Assembly: GCA_040954595.2 (NCBI GenBank)
Contig: CM082586.2
Span: 12,276,001 to 12,340,000, forward strand
DNA length: 64,000 nucleotides
Direction of reading: 5' to 3'
DNA from: Balanoglossus misakiensis
Taxonomy: Eukaryota; Hemichordata
A program made the position numbers and the translations under genes. The notes beneath the pieces are model-generated. The model did not search any database and was not told the DNA's origin. It saw only the letters and a program-made list of their open reading frames with translations. Below are positions 43,041 through 54,222 of this stretch, one piece after another (within the stretch, counting starts at the first letter, position 1; each line of letters opens with the position of its first letter).

Positions 43041-43456
43041 TGACGGCTAGCTGATTCTCCATGTTCTCTGTCCTCGTCGCCAAATATAGAATCGTGGGTG
43101 GGCAATAATGACAACACGAGACACCAAGTCCGGCATGTAAGAGTGAGAGTGCCTAGCCTCGTTCATGCAATTTATTCATAATGACCCGAATGTTGCATTA
43201 CGTCATTTTACAGAATGTATAAAGTATAGATGCTCACTAGTGTTTGGACACTACAATATACATGTGACTGCAGTGTCTTTCCAATCATGAATTTGCAAGG
43301 TGTCCTTCGGAGAAAATCTTTTGATTCTCTTTTCTGATTTGCTTTGCATATTTAACTTAATGATCTCATTTGTTGGAATTCCCTGTCTCAAATTTTTGAT
43401 GATCAGTCTCTGCCCCATTGCTCATCGTCCCAACTTTCTTGTGTATTGAAAACCAG

Positions 43457-43581
43457 GAATCAACCAATATGTGATCCCAATCCGTGCTTGAACAGTGGTT
43501 TTTGCCAGATGACATCTGGATCATGTGAACTGTACACATGTTTCTGTCAGAATTGTTACACTGATGACCTTTGTGAACAAA
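43457..43581 (+). CDS. EGF-like exon 2, copy A (intact)
   Basis: The acceptor is aaaaccag and the donor is gtaagt. It is 125 bases, phase 1 at both ends, which is typical for EGF exons. It reads NQPICDPNPCLNSGFCQMTS, then GSCELYTCFCQNCYTDDLCEQ. The pattern PC-x-NSG-x-C, then YTC-x-C-x-x-x-YT-x-x-x-C fits an EGF-like fold with extra cysteines, as in exon 1. It is probably part of an extracellular multi-EGF protein. It sits between Gypsy and Ngaro insertions and is the only host coding sequence there. Confidence 0.7.
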
Positions 43582-44202
43582 GTAAGTTTTGATTTATTGT
43601 CTTGGGTTAATAATTTATACAGTTCAAAGTATCACCATTTCTTTCAATGTGTAGATTTTTTTGTTTTTCGCTACAAGTGTAATCAAGATCTGCATGAAAA
43701 TTTGGGTCGCTGTTCTAGTTTTAAATGTATACTTAACTACTATCAATAATCACGAACACAATCCTGGGTTTGGGGGTCAAAGGTCAACTGCCTTTAATGA
43801 CAAATTGACAGGCTACACAGCCAAATACGCCAAACTTGAAATACAACAATCAATACTGAACAAGAAACAGTGAGAACAAACAAGAAGCAGCAAATAGGGT
43901 GGGTGGGTGGGTTTTTTGCGTTGAACAAGTGTGGCTATGCTAAGCAAGATGGCGACTGCCACAGCCTCGTACCAGGACTAGGGGAGAGCCACCTCGTACC
44001 CGCCCATTTAAATTGCAATAAAACAGAGTGTTATTGTCCACTTAAATGTATGCTTAACTACTATCAATAATCACGAAGACAATCCTGGGTTTGGGGGTCA
44101 AAGGTCAACTGCCTTTAATGACAAATTGACAGGCTACACAGCCAAATACACCAAACCCCCAAACACCAGGACTACCAGCCCTCATCATTAACTAAGCAAT
44201 AG

Positions 44203-45858
44203 CTAGGGCCATGGATTGATCAGGACTGGAGGGATAGCGACAGACTGTGAGGTGTGTACAGGGAACTGGACGGAGTCCGAAATACAGACAGAAGCGTAGA
44301 TAGGCCAGTCGTTGTTAGCTGTAGGTACGCTTTGTAGACTCCGCGTAGGCTGCTCCCTTGTATGAGGCAATGTCGCTATCCAGCTTCTGAATTTGGTGTT
44401 ACACAAGTCCTGTAGCAGGAAATGATATGTGTTGTAAGACATGTATAAATGCCAGTTATTGACAAGGTCAATGCTATGGATCTGAAGGTACTCTAATGCT
44501 TTGAAATAGTGTTTGCATTCATGTAGCCTAGAGATCGAGTCAGCACAGTTCTCGTTTGTACTAACATATCTTGCCGTAATATAAAAGTTGCTGGTAGCTG
44601 AGAGCCAAAAGATCTCTCGCAGCCATACCATAGCTTGTTTGTTGCGTGAGGTGCCAAAGTTTATAACATACATAGTAGTTGTGTTATCAGTGTAAACTAC
44701 TATGTGCCGCTTATCCCAAAAGCAGTGCCATCGCCTGCAGGCAAGTAGGACCGTGTAAAGTTCCTTCAAATTAATGTGCATTTCCGCTAGCATAGGAGAA
44801 TCCGCTCGCCACTGACTGTAAAACCAGTCGGTCCTGTTAACGCCCGCTCCCGCTGTGTCGCAAGCATCGGTGACAAAAACCTGTCTGGGCACCGGGGTGT
44901 CATCGATGAAGAACGCCGTGCCGTTAAAAGTTTCGCAGAGGTTTGTCCACCAATTAATGTCAGCTTTAGCTTCAGCATTAAGACGCACATGATGAGAGGC
45001 CCAATTTAATTTGCCGACCAGTCTCTGCAGCTCCCTTTTTGTAGCACGCTTCCTATTGTCCCAGGAGTGCAAATAACCACGCAATTCTTGCAGTTTTTTA
45101 TTGTCAAGAGAAAGTGTCCGCGAGACTGTGTCCATCTGTACTCCTAGAAAGGTGAGACGCTGCGTAGGGTGAACTACTTTGTCCCAATTTATTGTAAACC
45201 CCAACTGCTGCAAGAGGTGAAGTAGCGCTTTGAAAGCCTCTTCGCATGCCCGCTGTGATTCCGCAAGGATTAAGAAATCGTCAAGGTATACTATTACGGC
45301 CTGATATCCCTTGCGACGCATCATACGAGTGACACTTTGTGTAATTCTGCTAAAGATTTCCGGGCTCCTGGCGGCACCAAAGGGGAGCCTTGTGTCGGCC
45401 ATGTATGTCCAATTTGTATTTCCTGAGAATTTGTATTTGAGTCCCGTTGCTCGCTGGGAGTCTAGGCTAATCGGCACTGACCGGTAGGCAGATATAAGGT
45501 CAATTTTTGCCAAGAAGGCGTTGGGTGTACATAATGATACCGCGTGGTCGATAGTTTCATAGGTGAATGATGTAGTGGTAGCATATGAATTGACACCAAG
45601 TCCTTTGGGCTGACTGCAGTCATGTATAAGTCTGATTTTCTTTGAGTCTTTTTTGGGGATTGCTCCCAAACTACTAACAATGTCCGGTTTTGTTTCTACA
45701 CAAATATAGTTGCCGCTTGCAATTTCCAGCTGGATTTGGTCCTCAACTGCCGCACGGTTACTCGCCTTGTTAACTGATGCGTAATTGTTCCTTTCCACTT
45801 TGGTGAGTGGAATGCCAGGCGTAATAATATCAAAGCCATGTTTAATACCGTTAATCAA
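44203..45858 (-). pseudogene. Ngaro reverse transcriptase-RNase H, copy A
   Basis: The 551-residue frame has RT motifs in order: SSLGAIPKKDSKKIRLIHDC (motifs 1-2), LAKIDLISAYRSVPI (motif A), LPFGAARSPEIF (motif B), YLDDFLIL (motif C). RNase H follows (FVTDACDTAGAG, INLKELYTVLLA, YTDNTTTMY). An in-frame deletion of 24 residues removes the stretch just before SHHVRLNAEAKADINWW that copy B still has. The C-terminus runs into a deletion that joins it to leftover recombinase sequence (SVAIPPVLINPWP). Without recombinase the element cannot integrate on its own. Confidence 0.9.
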
Positions 45859-46119
45859 GAATTCCTTGTCAAAGTCTGAAACTAGTTCGTGTTCCCAAGT
45901 TGCTAAACGATCCGTCAGAGGGCTGGAGATTTTGTCCTAGGCCTGATTATTGGTGGCTTTGTGGGGTGTCCCAGCTTTATGGCGGTACTGTGGATGGTCT
46001 TTTTGACAACCCTCCTCAATACACACGTGCGCGTAGCGACAGGAGGCCCTATTACAACTGCTCTGGTTCTGGAAATCAAAACAGATTTGTTTTCCTTTGG
46101 TGTCGAAAGTGCGCCCTTT

Positions 46120-46809
46120 TCAAGACACCTTGATCTTTTGGGAAGTCTGTCGTTTTTCTAGATGGTATAGAGACAAATGGAGGTTGACAGTGCCCCATTT
46201 AGTATCGGACGTGGCCTGTTTTTTCCTGTATTCGTGGTCGTACGTCATCACAGAAGGGGTACTGAATGACTGCACATATTCGCCAATGTTAATTGTGTGG
46301 TCAAGGTAATCCGAGACATCCTCCTGCGAAGCACCACATGACATCAATGTCTTGAGGATTCTGGCGTTAGCTGACACCCATTGCTCTAGTGTCACCTGAT
46401 CGGGCTTAGGGCGTTGCGTGGCCGTGCGCATCACTAATTTCGTATCGCCTTCAGTTATCAGTTCGGTTTCATCGGTAGAATCGAAGGAACCTTTCTTCGT
46501 TGTCACATAGTCTGGGATGAGAAGGGGTTTGGTTTTCTGCTCACCTTTCTGACACTTGGCTGCAGATGACGGTTTTTGGTCGATAATCAGATCTTGTAAG
46601 GTATCGTCCCCCATCGACTGTAGCATCTCGTTCAGTTCCTTAAGCTTGGCCAGGTCTTTTGTCGTGACATTTTTTGCCTCAGCCATGTCTTCCTTCTCAA
46701 ATGTGGTTTTGCTCTGGGGGTCTGCCGCTAACAGTTGGTTCCGGGCGTGACGCAGTATACTTCGTTGGCCGATTGGGAGACCTATGTCGCCAATGTCCTT
46801 GTCGTCCAA
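46120..46809 (-). pseudogene. Ngaro gag-like ORF, copy A (truncated both ends)
   Basis: 229 residues match the middle of the copy B protein. The N-terminal about 40 residues are lost by the deletion at 46873. A G-to-T change (minus strand) turns a Gly codon after KIKVS into TGA, removing the CCCH-type zinc finger. One extra Lys is present relative to copy B. Confidence 0.85.
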
Positions 46810-46912
46810 GCACTTCAGCGTTGATTTTGTCGTGATCGCTTCATCTGTTAATTTACTGATGGTGTCTTTCGAGTGTTATTGTCCACTATGGATTATGAGG
46901 CTTTTCTATGAG

Positions 46913-47528
46913 AAAAATTTTTTGACCCCATACTGGTCCAGGTCCATCAGAAACCAAACCTTCAGCCCTATTGGTTCGCCTGGAATTAGGTATGCACATA
47001 ATTAATAAGTTAAGCAGTTGTACAGGTGACCTCAAAATTCGGCTTTTCATTTTAGTCCCATCCCTCGAAATGCTAAGGCTGTACCTGCTCTGGAGGCCGA
47101 GATATGAGAAAGTAGATCACCTGAGGTCACCCAAAATTTTATGGAAAAAATTGGACCCCACACTTGTCCATGTCCAACAGAAACAAAACCTCTAGCCCTA
47201 TTGGTAAGCCTAGAATGAGGTATGCACATAATTAATTAGGTCAAAGGTCAAGGGGTAACAAGTACATGTGTATGCTTCATCCCACCAAATATGAAGTCTG
47301 TCGGTCTAATAGTTATGTACTTATGATCATTTATGTTATATATAGTTCAAAGGTCACCAAGGTCACGTGACATTGCGGCGAAATGATTTGGTCCAATAGT
47401 TGTACCTGTCCACCAAAAATCAGCTCCCTAGGTGTATTAGTTAGCGTAGAAGTAGATATGTGTTTTTCAAGGTGGGTCAAAGGTCAAGGGGTCACCCGAA
47501 ATTTGGCTTCTCATTTCGGCCCCTTGGT
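46913..47528 (-). repeat. 238-bp-type units, reverse orientation
   Basis: It contains gtatgcacataattaat twice, gccgagatatgagaaagtag, and diverged forms of the DR1 motif (ggtcaaaggtcaagggg near 47238 and 47468). It follows directly on the right edge of copy A. Confidence 0.7.
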
Positions 47529-48282
47529 CAGTCCCTGTTCACTCCATAAATGGAGACGTGTTCTGCGCAACCACAGCTGGACCTGTGAAAGATCAAATCC
47601 GATCGACATATTTAGTTTCCGTATATTATATTGACCAATGCAGACTAAATCTAATAGAATTACTACATGTAGTATATCGTGTACAATACACACGTTTGGC
47701 AATATTGCAGTTTGAGTGTTAGATGCTGCAGACGTGTATACCCGATCTAAATTTCCGACCGACACATGTACATGTATCACTGTTCACATGTACATACACT
47801 GTAACCGCGTTCTGAAAATGACATGGTATTTTCAAAATGTTACCCCAAATTACCCCATCATGTGAGAGCCATGAAACTCACACCCATTGTCCAGCAGTAG
47901 TTAGTTGACTATCCTATTCCTGTTCAAAGAACGGGTGTGAAAAAGTCACTAAAACAGCATTGATACAGAGGTGTATAACACTGTCCATGATTTCAAGAGA
48001 AAAACATGAACGCAGCCCAGGCAGATCGGTCACTGTATGTGGCGATATCTTTCTAAGTATTTCACTCAACTTGTACAGACGATGGCATGCTGTCTTCTGG
48101 AATGTGCTGGTAACGTCCCACATCGAAATTTTCCGAAGTTGCCGCTCCATAGTGTCGAAAATCACCAAAGTCTACGTGTAAACAAATCAGCGAATGATAC
48201 TCACTTGCGAACTTCGCGGGATATGCAAATTTATTTCTGAGCATGTGCAGTACGTCTCCATTTATGGAGTGAACAGGGACTG
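47529..48282. mobile_element. 754-bp element with CAGTCCCTG ends
   Basis: The ends CAGTCCCTGTTCACTCC...and the inverted copy GGAGTGAACAGGGACTG pair over at least 30 bases. If one base is added to each end (T...A), TGG flanks both sides as a 3-bp duplication. It is non-autonomous. It belongs by appearance with the other CAGTC-ended, 3-bp-duplication elements. Confidence 0.8.
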
Positions 48283-48892
48283 ATGGTGATTGCTGGCAAG
48301 CTGCAGTGAACACTGGCTGTCCAGGACCTTTATAATATAGACCAGAATGCCATAATAGATGTGATAGCTTCATTGTACAGGTATAGGCCTATGGCTAGGT
48401 CACATGACTAATTAACTATTAATTGTTGGGGTCACATCCACACGGCCTCGTCCACAGTGCCAAGTTTGAGATTGCTACATTGAGTCCTTCATGCTTGAAT
48501 ACAATGTTGTCATAGCCTTTTTGTAAATTTGGCCCTTATATGGTCATCATGTCACGTGACAAATTATATATTCACGGATTAGGCACGTGTCTCCTCATTG
48601 GCCCCGTCCACTGTGCCATGGTTAAAATTTGTACATTGAGTCCTTCATGCTTGAATATGGTGTTGTCATAGTTTATTTGTAAATTTTGCCCTTATATGGT
48701 CATCATGTCACGTGACTAATTATACATTCACGGGTTAGGTACATGTCCACTCATTGCCCCATCCACTGTGCCAAGTTTGAGGTTTGTTCATTGGGTCCTT
48801 CATACTTGATTATTACACCTCACTCTGTATTCTGTAGTCTTGATTGGCTGAAACCGTACCACGTGACATAGAAAAAAAACGTGATATTACAT
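48283..48892 (+). repeat. tandem repeat of about 180 bp, then tgattggctga repeat
   Basis: Three units share tccttcatgcttgaata, gttgtcatag, cccttatatggtcatcatgtcacgtgac (about 48425-48800). The last 80 bases (attattacacctca...tgattggctgaaa) resemble 9838-9910. Confidence 0.75.
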
Positions 48893-50054
48893 AGTGCAGG
48901 AGCTAACCCCACATTTTGGCATAATTGTGCACTTTGGGTTAAAAGCATAAAACTTGGTACACTTATGCATTGACCCGTGGCGGCCGTTTTCTGATATGGA
49001 TCCAAAATTACAGCGCCCTCTAGTGGCCAGAAAAAGACATTCATACTTAAAAATTGTGCACTTTGGGTTAAAAGCATGAAATTTGGTACAATTATTCATT
49101 GACCCATGGCGGACATTTTCCAATATGGATCCCAAAGACAGCGCCCTCTAGTGGCTAGAAACTGACATTTACACTTTTCCCTCCATTAATGACACTTTTT
49201 GGGCAAGTTTAACACTCAGAGACAGGAATGTGGGTTGTAAAACATGCTTGCTCCCATACATTCCTTTGAATATTATCCTAATCCTGATGTACATGCATCA
49301 GATCAATCTTGTATGTTACTAATTGAACGATTTGTTCTTCGAAATAACAACCAGTTCAATACACAAAGTCATGCAAAGGGGTAATACAACACCTCTTCTC
49401 CAGAAAGTCAAGGGTTCTCGAGAATACAGGCAGCATCTAAAGAACATGTGCTGTGAGAAACCTAGCAAAGCTATATCAAACCAACAGAATCCCAGTGGAA
49501 ATCAAGTTGGACAACTCTTAGTCAAGCCCAAGAAAAGAGTCAACCTCAGGAAATCAGTGGCCAAAAGTCATGCACATGATTCTGTAGGTGCTTTAGGTCT
49601 AGTCTGACAGCAGTGGTCATTGTTACTGTGAAGGAAGATGTAATCAAGATTGATCTGATACATGTATATCAGGATTAGGATAATATACACATGAATGTAT
49701 GGTAGCAAGCATGTTTTACAACCCACATTCCTGTTTCTGAGTGTTACAAATGACCAAAAAGTGCCATTAATGGGGGAAAGTGTGAATGTCAGTTTCTGGC
49801 CACAAGAGGGCGCTGTCATTTTGGATCCATATCAGAAAATGGCCGCCATGGGTCAATGCATAAGTGTACCAAGTTTCAGGCTTTTAACCCGAAGTGCACG
49901 GTTTTTAAAGTATGAATGTCTGTTTCTGGCCACTAGAGGGTGCTGTCATTTTGGATCCATATCAGAAAATGGCCGCCATGGGTCAATGCATAAGTGTACC
50001 AAGTTTCATGCTTTTAACCCAAAGTGCACGATTTTTTTGTTAACTGCCCCACTA
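48893..50054 (+). mobile_element. foldback element, full copy 3 (mosaic)
   Basis: The left arm shares variants with copy 1 (gcgccctc, ttttccctcc, catcagatc). The right part shares variants with copy 2 (gttactgtg, gagggtgctg, actataagg). CTCF-like motifs are intact at 49013-49026, 49141-49154 and 49800-49813; the fourth (49930-49943) has one change. Confidence 0.9.
49323..49607 (+). CDS. 94-residue frame in foldback loop, copy 3
   Basis: The encoded peptide is identical to the frames at 24228 and 33834. Functional status is unknown. Confidence 0.3.
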   Translation: MNDLFFEITTSSIHKVMQRGNTTPLLQKVKGSREYRQHLKNMCCEKPSKAISNQQNPSGNQVGQLLVKPKKRVNLRKSVAKSHAHDSVGALGLV

Positions 50055-53000
50055 TAAGGAAGTACTAATGCCCCGATTCACTGCCTCACACCATTGAGTA
50101 TTGGTGCCAAATCTAACCTTAAAGCCTCAGTATTTCTCGTAGGGGCAAAATTTTGTTTGAAACGGCATCTATAATTTCTAAAAGTAGATGATATAATTGA
50201 TACTGAAGCGAACAGTCATCATCCCCAGCTCTGCTGATAAACTCATACAATTTACAATATAACGAGTGAAGAATGACTTTCTCTCCGGACAGAAAGTCAC
50301 GTGAGTCAGGCTCCTGTTGACACACGGAATGCAACGTAATTACACTACTGCGCATGCGTACTCAAATGTACACAAGTATCAGCAAACAGCAACGGCGCGG
50401 CGTCCACATCCGCGTCCATAGAGTCTACGCGGAAGGGGTTTGGTCGCCCCAAATCTAGCGACTTAGCGAAGAAACGCGCACTTAGGGACGAGGTCATTTT
50501 CAAATAGGCGATACCACGCGAGGTTACCCCCCCCCCCCCCTCGCCCTACTCTGGCAGTTCAGACGGGAAAGCGATTAGCAGCGTTTAATGAGTTCGCATG
50601 CGTAATGTATCCCAATGCGATACCACACTGATTAGCACCTCGTTAGTGTACTGTTGTTTTATGTTGAAGGCTTCTGATTTCGCTGACAGTCTTCTGCATG
50701 TACTCTTATGGGTGACAGGAGAGAGAGAATTGTGCAAGGTTATCAATACATGTATGTCTGTTTTGAACTTTCATGTCTGTTTTGGACTGAGAGCTGTTGA
50801 ATGAGGGAGAGATCTCGCACGAACGATCAGGAGGTCGCGCAGACGAAATCCTTTCATTGCGTGAAGCAACAATCTCACAATAAAATTGCAACATGAGCTG
50901 AGTAGGCCTAAGTGTCCTTTCCTGCCAACGCATGCCACAAGTGAATTTGAGAAAACTTGTTCCACATGTATAAAATCCATAGAGTATTTCTAAAAGCTGG
51001 GGAGTTCATTCTAAGTACAACTGTTGTCTGGCTAGGGGTCCCATCTTGAACGTCACCTTATGAGTGACCCTCTGACCTAAAGCATGTTGTACAGGGAATA
51101 ATGTCAACTCTGTCTTTTTAGTCTTATACAAGAAATTTGCAGTGGAAACTATATTAAAAGTTCAATTGGAGGGTTTTCAACAAAACTGAGAATTCCGGTA
51201 CAGAGGTATTGGTTGGTTTCAGAAGCAATTGGAGTCATGGAAGTTCACTGCCTGCGCACCCTAGTCCGATACAATATAGGCGTGATATCACAGTGTAACT
51301 TATACTTCCCAAGAGCGTGACTGCTTGTATGTACTGTATCAAATTCAACGATAAACCAAGTTTGCTACAAGTGTGCTATGAAGTTGTTATCAGTATCGAT
51401 TACAGGTCGTAAGGTCATAAACTGTGAACATTGATTCTCTTGTACGCGTACACCCAAGCCGGCGAAAATGAAAAGATTTTACAAAAAAAAAACCAGGCCA
51501 GCGATTTTCCTCTGTTTACAGACGGAAATTTTTCGCTATACAGCCGGCTATTTTTCCGGCTTCCGACTATTTTCTACATCCCTGCTTTTAGCGAGGGCAT
51601 GACCTTCTGTGGTCAGTATGGGACACTTGAGTGCGCGATTGCCTGCTTCTATAAATAACTAACATGGTCTCTTACTCAGTCGCGCAAAAGGGGAAAAATA
51701 AGACCATATTCTCGTGATTTTTTCTCTCTCAATTATTGGAGCCGTTCAGGCCATTTGCTACCGCAGGGTTACTGTTGGACTACAGGGCTGTTTAGACAAT
51801 ATAATGGCACTAGTTCAAGGTGTGAACGACCCCGGTAATGAGTTGCTCATGAATATTCACGTCATATAACATGAGAGGAGTTATACTATGCGAATGCGAG
51901 GTCGGGGGAACCGCGCGCGGTACTGCCTACTTGAAAATTACATCTTCCCTAATTCGGCGAAATTACGGGAAGATAAATATATAGGATGAAATCAGTCGAT
52001 GGAACCAGATCAAATCCGAAAATGTTCTGACATCAAATGTCGAAATTGCACGTTTGCTGATCGACCGTAAGAAAGTGACCAGAGCCCTCCGAGGTCCGTA
52101 TTGTTTTGATCACACGTAATCCCAAACATCTCGCGAGATTGATGCGTCATCGCTATAAGCGTTCTCGGTCACATGTACACCATGTCCAATGTAAACAAAC
52201 CCACGCATCATATCAAGTGTTACGGCAATATTTTCGACTTGCATGTAGCTACAATTGCCCAAACCTTTCTTACATCTTCATTATGTAGTATTCCATGATG
52301 AATGTACAGGAAAAACGGGCTTTTTTCGATGATGAAAAATGGATACACACGAGAAATACTGGGGCTTTAATATTCCATTCTATGCATGTTGCTTATCATG
52401 GCAATGGCAGCCATATTGGATTTCTCTGGTATTGGGGTGTAGGGTAACAATATGTCATTTTCAATGTAAATATTTTCTGCCTGGCCAAATTAGTATTTTT
52501 TTGTAAAGCAGGAGTGTCAAGTGTTTTCATATGTTAAATTTGTACAAATCCCTGCATTGGTTTTTCTGAGGGGGGTGTTTATTTTCAGAAATTTGAGCAA
52601 AAACATGAGTAATATTGCATTTCCATTGAAAATTAGCAAAGTTTTACGTTGTATTTCAAATTTCTGCAATGATTACAACAGTTATGAGAGAGACAGTCTT
52701 TGACAAGTGCACAACTTGTAGGATCTATGTTCTGGGGCTGCAAGATTTTTTTCTAGTGGTATGATTTCATGTGTCACAGTTTTTTTTGTCAATTAAAATT
52801 ACATGTGTCATTACTACACATGTATGGTTTCAAACTGACCCATCAGCAGAAGTACTTGGCAAGGGATTTTTATATTTTAACATTATTTATTGGGACAGTC
52901 TGTCTTTTTACTGGTAGTCAAATTTTGCATTTTTGTTAATTTTGACTTCCCTATATTGGCACAAGACCTGTAATTCACTTCCTGGTTCGTAACCCTCGAA

Positions 53001-53512
53001 GATAGTCCGTAAAAAGTAGTGCATTGCCTAATATTTTGAGACCTGAATTGATGCTGAATAGGATTTACCATGGATATGTAGCATTTTTGGAGAGAGCATT
53101 TTGAGATGCATTCAAAATTCCCACTGGTGTGAGAGAATGTGGTGTAATGTTGTTGTACACAGCGGAGTAATCGAAGATGAGGCGACTGTGCACTTTGGCA
53201 TAATTTTTTTTCAAAATTACCACTGGGGTCGCTATTTTGATCTCTCCCGAAAAAAAAATCCATGGACTTGCCTGCACGAAAATTTAGCCTGTGCACAAAC
53301 AGACCATGTTCTGACAGTAGTTAACGGGATTCGGCTCGCTCAACGTTATAAAATAGGAATATTTAGCTCAACGCTACCATTGTCATATATGGGAAATGAA
53401 TCACAGATCTTGCGCCTATATAGAGGAGTTTTAAGGTATGGTCCTATTGGATACAATTTGTCATTTTTTTTATGTTTTGGCGGGTCTAACCTAAATTCTG
53501 TCATCATTAGCA
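50055..53512. other. non-repetitive part of duplicated block B
   Basis: This is the counterpart of 34565-38019 with scattered single-base differences and a longer poly-C run near 50527. No confirmed gene. Confidence 0.35.
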
Positions 53513-53752
53513 ATGGACCCCGACACGCTAGAGAAATACCGCACCAAGCTTCACGAAAATTCATTCTTGGCCAGCAACGGGGAGTGTCAGATATGGTGTG
53601 GTTCCTTGAAAACAGGGGGAAAATATGGAGTCACAAATGTAAAACAGTCGAGCACTTCTTCGTGGAAGTGTATTGTGGTCCATCGTGTATCATACATGGT
53701 GGACCACAATACCACAGTGGTTGTCAAAACTCTGGATAAACTCAGTGTGTAG
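53513..53752 (+). CDS. truncated His-Me finger protein, copy B
   Basis: The 79 residues are the same as those of the frame at 38020-38259, with the C-x-IW-x-G and HRVSYM motifs. The longer 212-codon frame 53101-53739 overlaps it in another register and is a shadow. The domain's second half is missing, replaced by unit U. Confidence 0.6.
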   Translation: MDPDTLEKYRTKLHENSFLASNGECQIWCGSLKTGGKYGVTNVKQSSTSSWKCIVVHRVSYMVDHNTTVVVKTLDKLSV

Positions 53753-54222
53753 GTCACGGCCGTTTCAGGGTGTGCAGGCTTGACCTTTCGTTATCATGAA
53801 AGGTATTAGATATTATTACAGATTTGACAGTATATTTGTTCTCTGGGTAAAGTTGTACATTTTATCATATTTCTTTTCCATTGTCATTGATTTCAGACTT
53901 GCTGCTGCACTACCACCCCTTGTCAAAGGACAGCTTAAGGCTTCATCCTTTGTATGTGTTGATTCAGCCAATCCATTATTTAGACGATGAATTGCTGAAG
54001 CTCAACGTGAAGTCGCATTGCGAGAGAAGTTGACATTTTTAGGTAAGTAAGTACTAATGCCCCGATTCACTGCCCTACACCTTTGAGTATTGGTGCCAAA
54101 TCTAACCTTAATATTCCATTCTATGCATGTTGCTCAGCATGGCAAAATGTCATTCAGTGGCAATGGCAGCCATATTGGATTTCTCTGGTATTGGGGTGTA
54201 GGGTAACAATATGTCATTTTTA

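Larger units (their letters stand above)
43718..46889 (-). mobile_element. Ngaro-type retrotransposon, copy A (deleted)
   Basis: It has the same order as copy B: B2 (about 43718-43834), A2 (about 43918-44042), B1 (44042-44156), then ORFs on the minus strand. The tyrosine recombinase is almost entirely deleted, with only fragments left near 44210-44240. The 5' repeat A1 is reduced to its last bases (gtgttattgtccact, about 46875-46889). A deletion of about 190 bases removes the gag start. Confidence 0.85.
33402..46912 (+). repeat. duplicated block, copy A (13.5 kb)
   Basis: It is collinear with 48893-63456 with very few substitutions. The offset is 15490-15494 up to about 39.8 kb, then 15255 (one 238-bp unit fewer in copy B), then about 15538 after a 285-bp insertion in copy B. 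Larger differences follow in the Ngaro element. Similarity ends after cttttctatgag on both sides. Confidence 0.95.

Noticed and set aside
53101-53739. 212-codon frame overlapping the His-Me ORF
   Set aside because: It is in another register. In copy A a one-base difference in the T run splits it, while the His-Me frame is kept.
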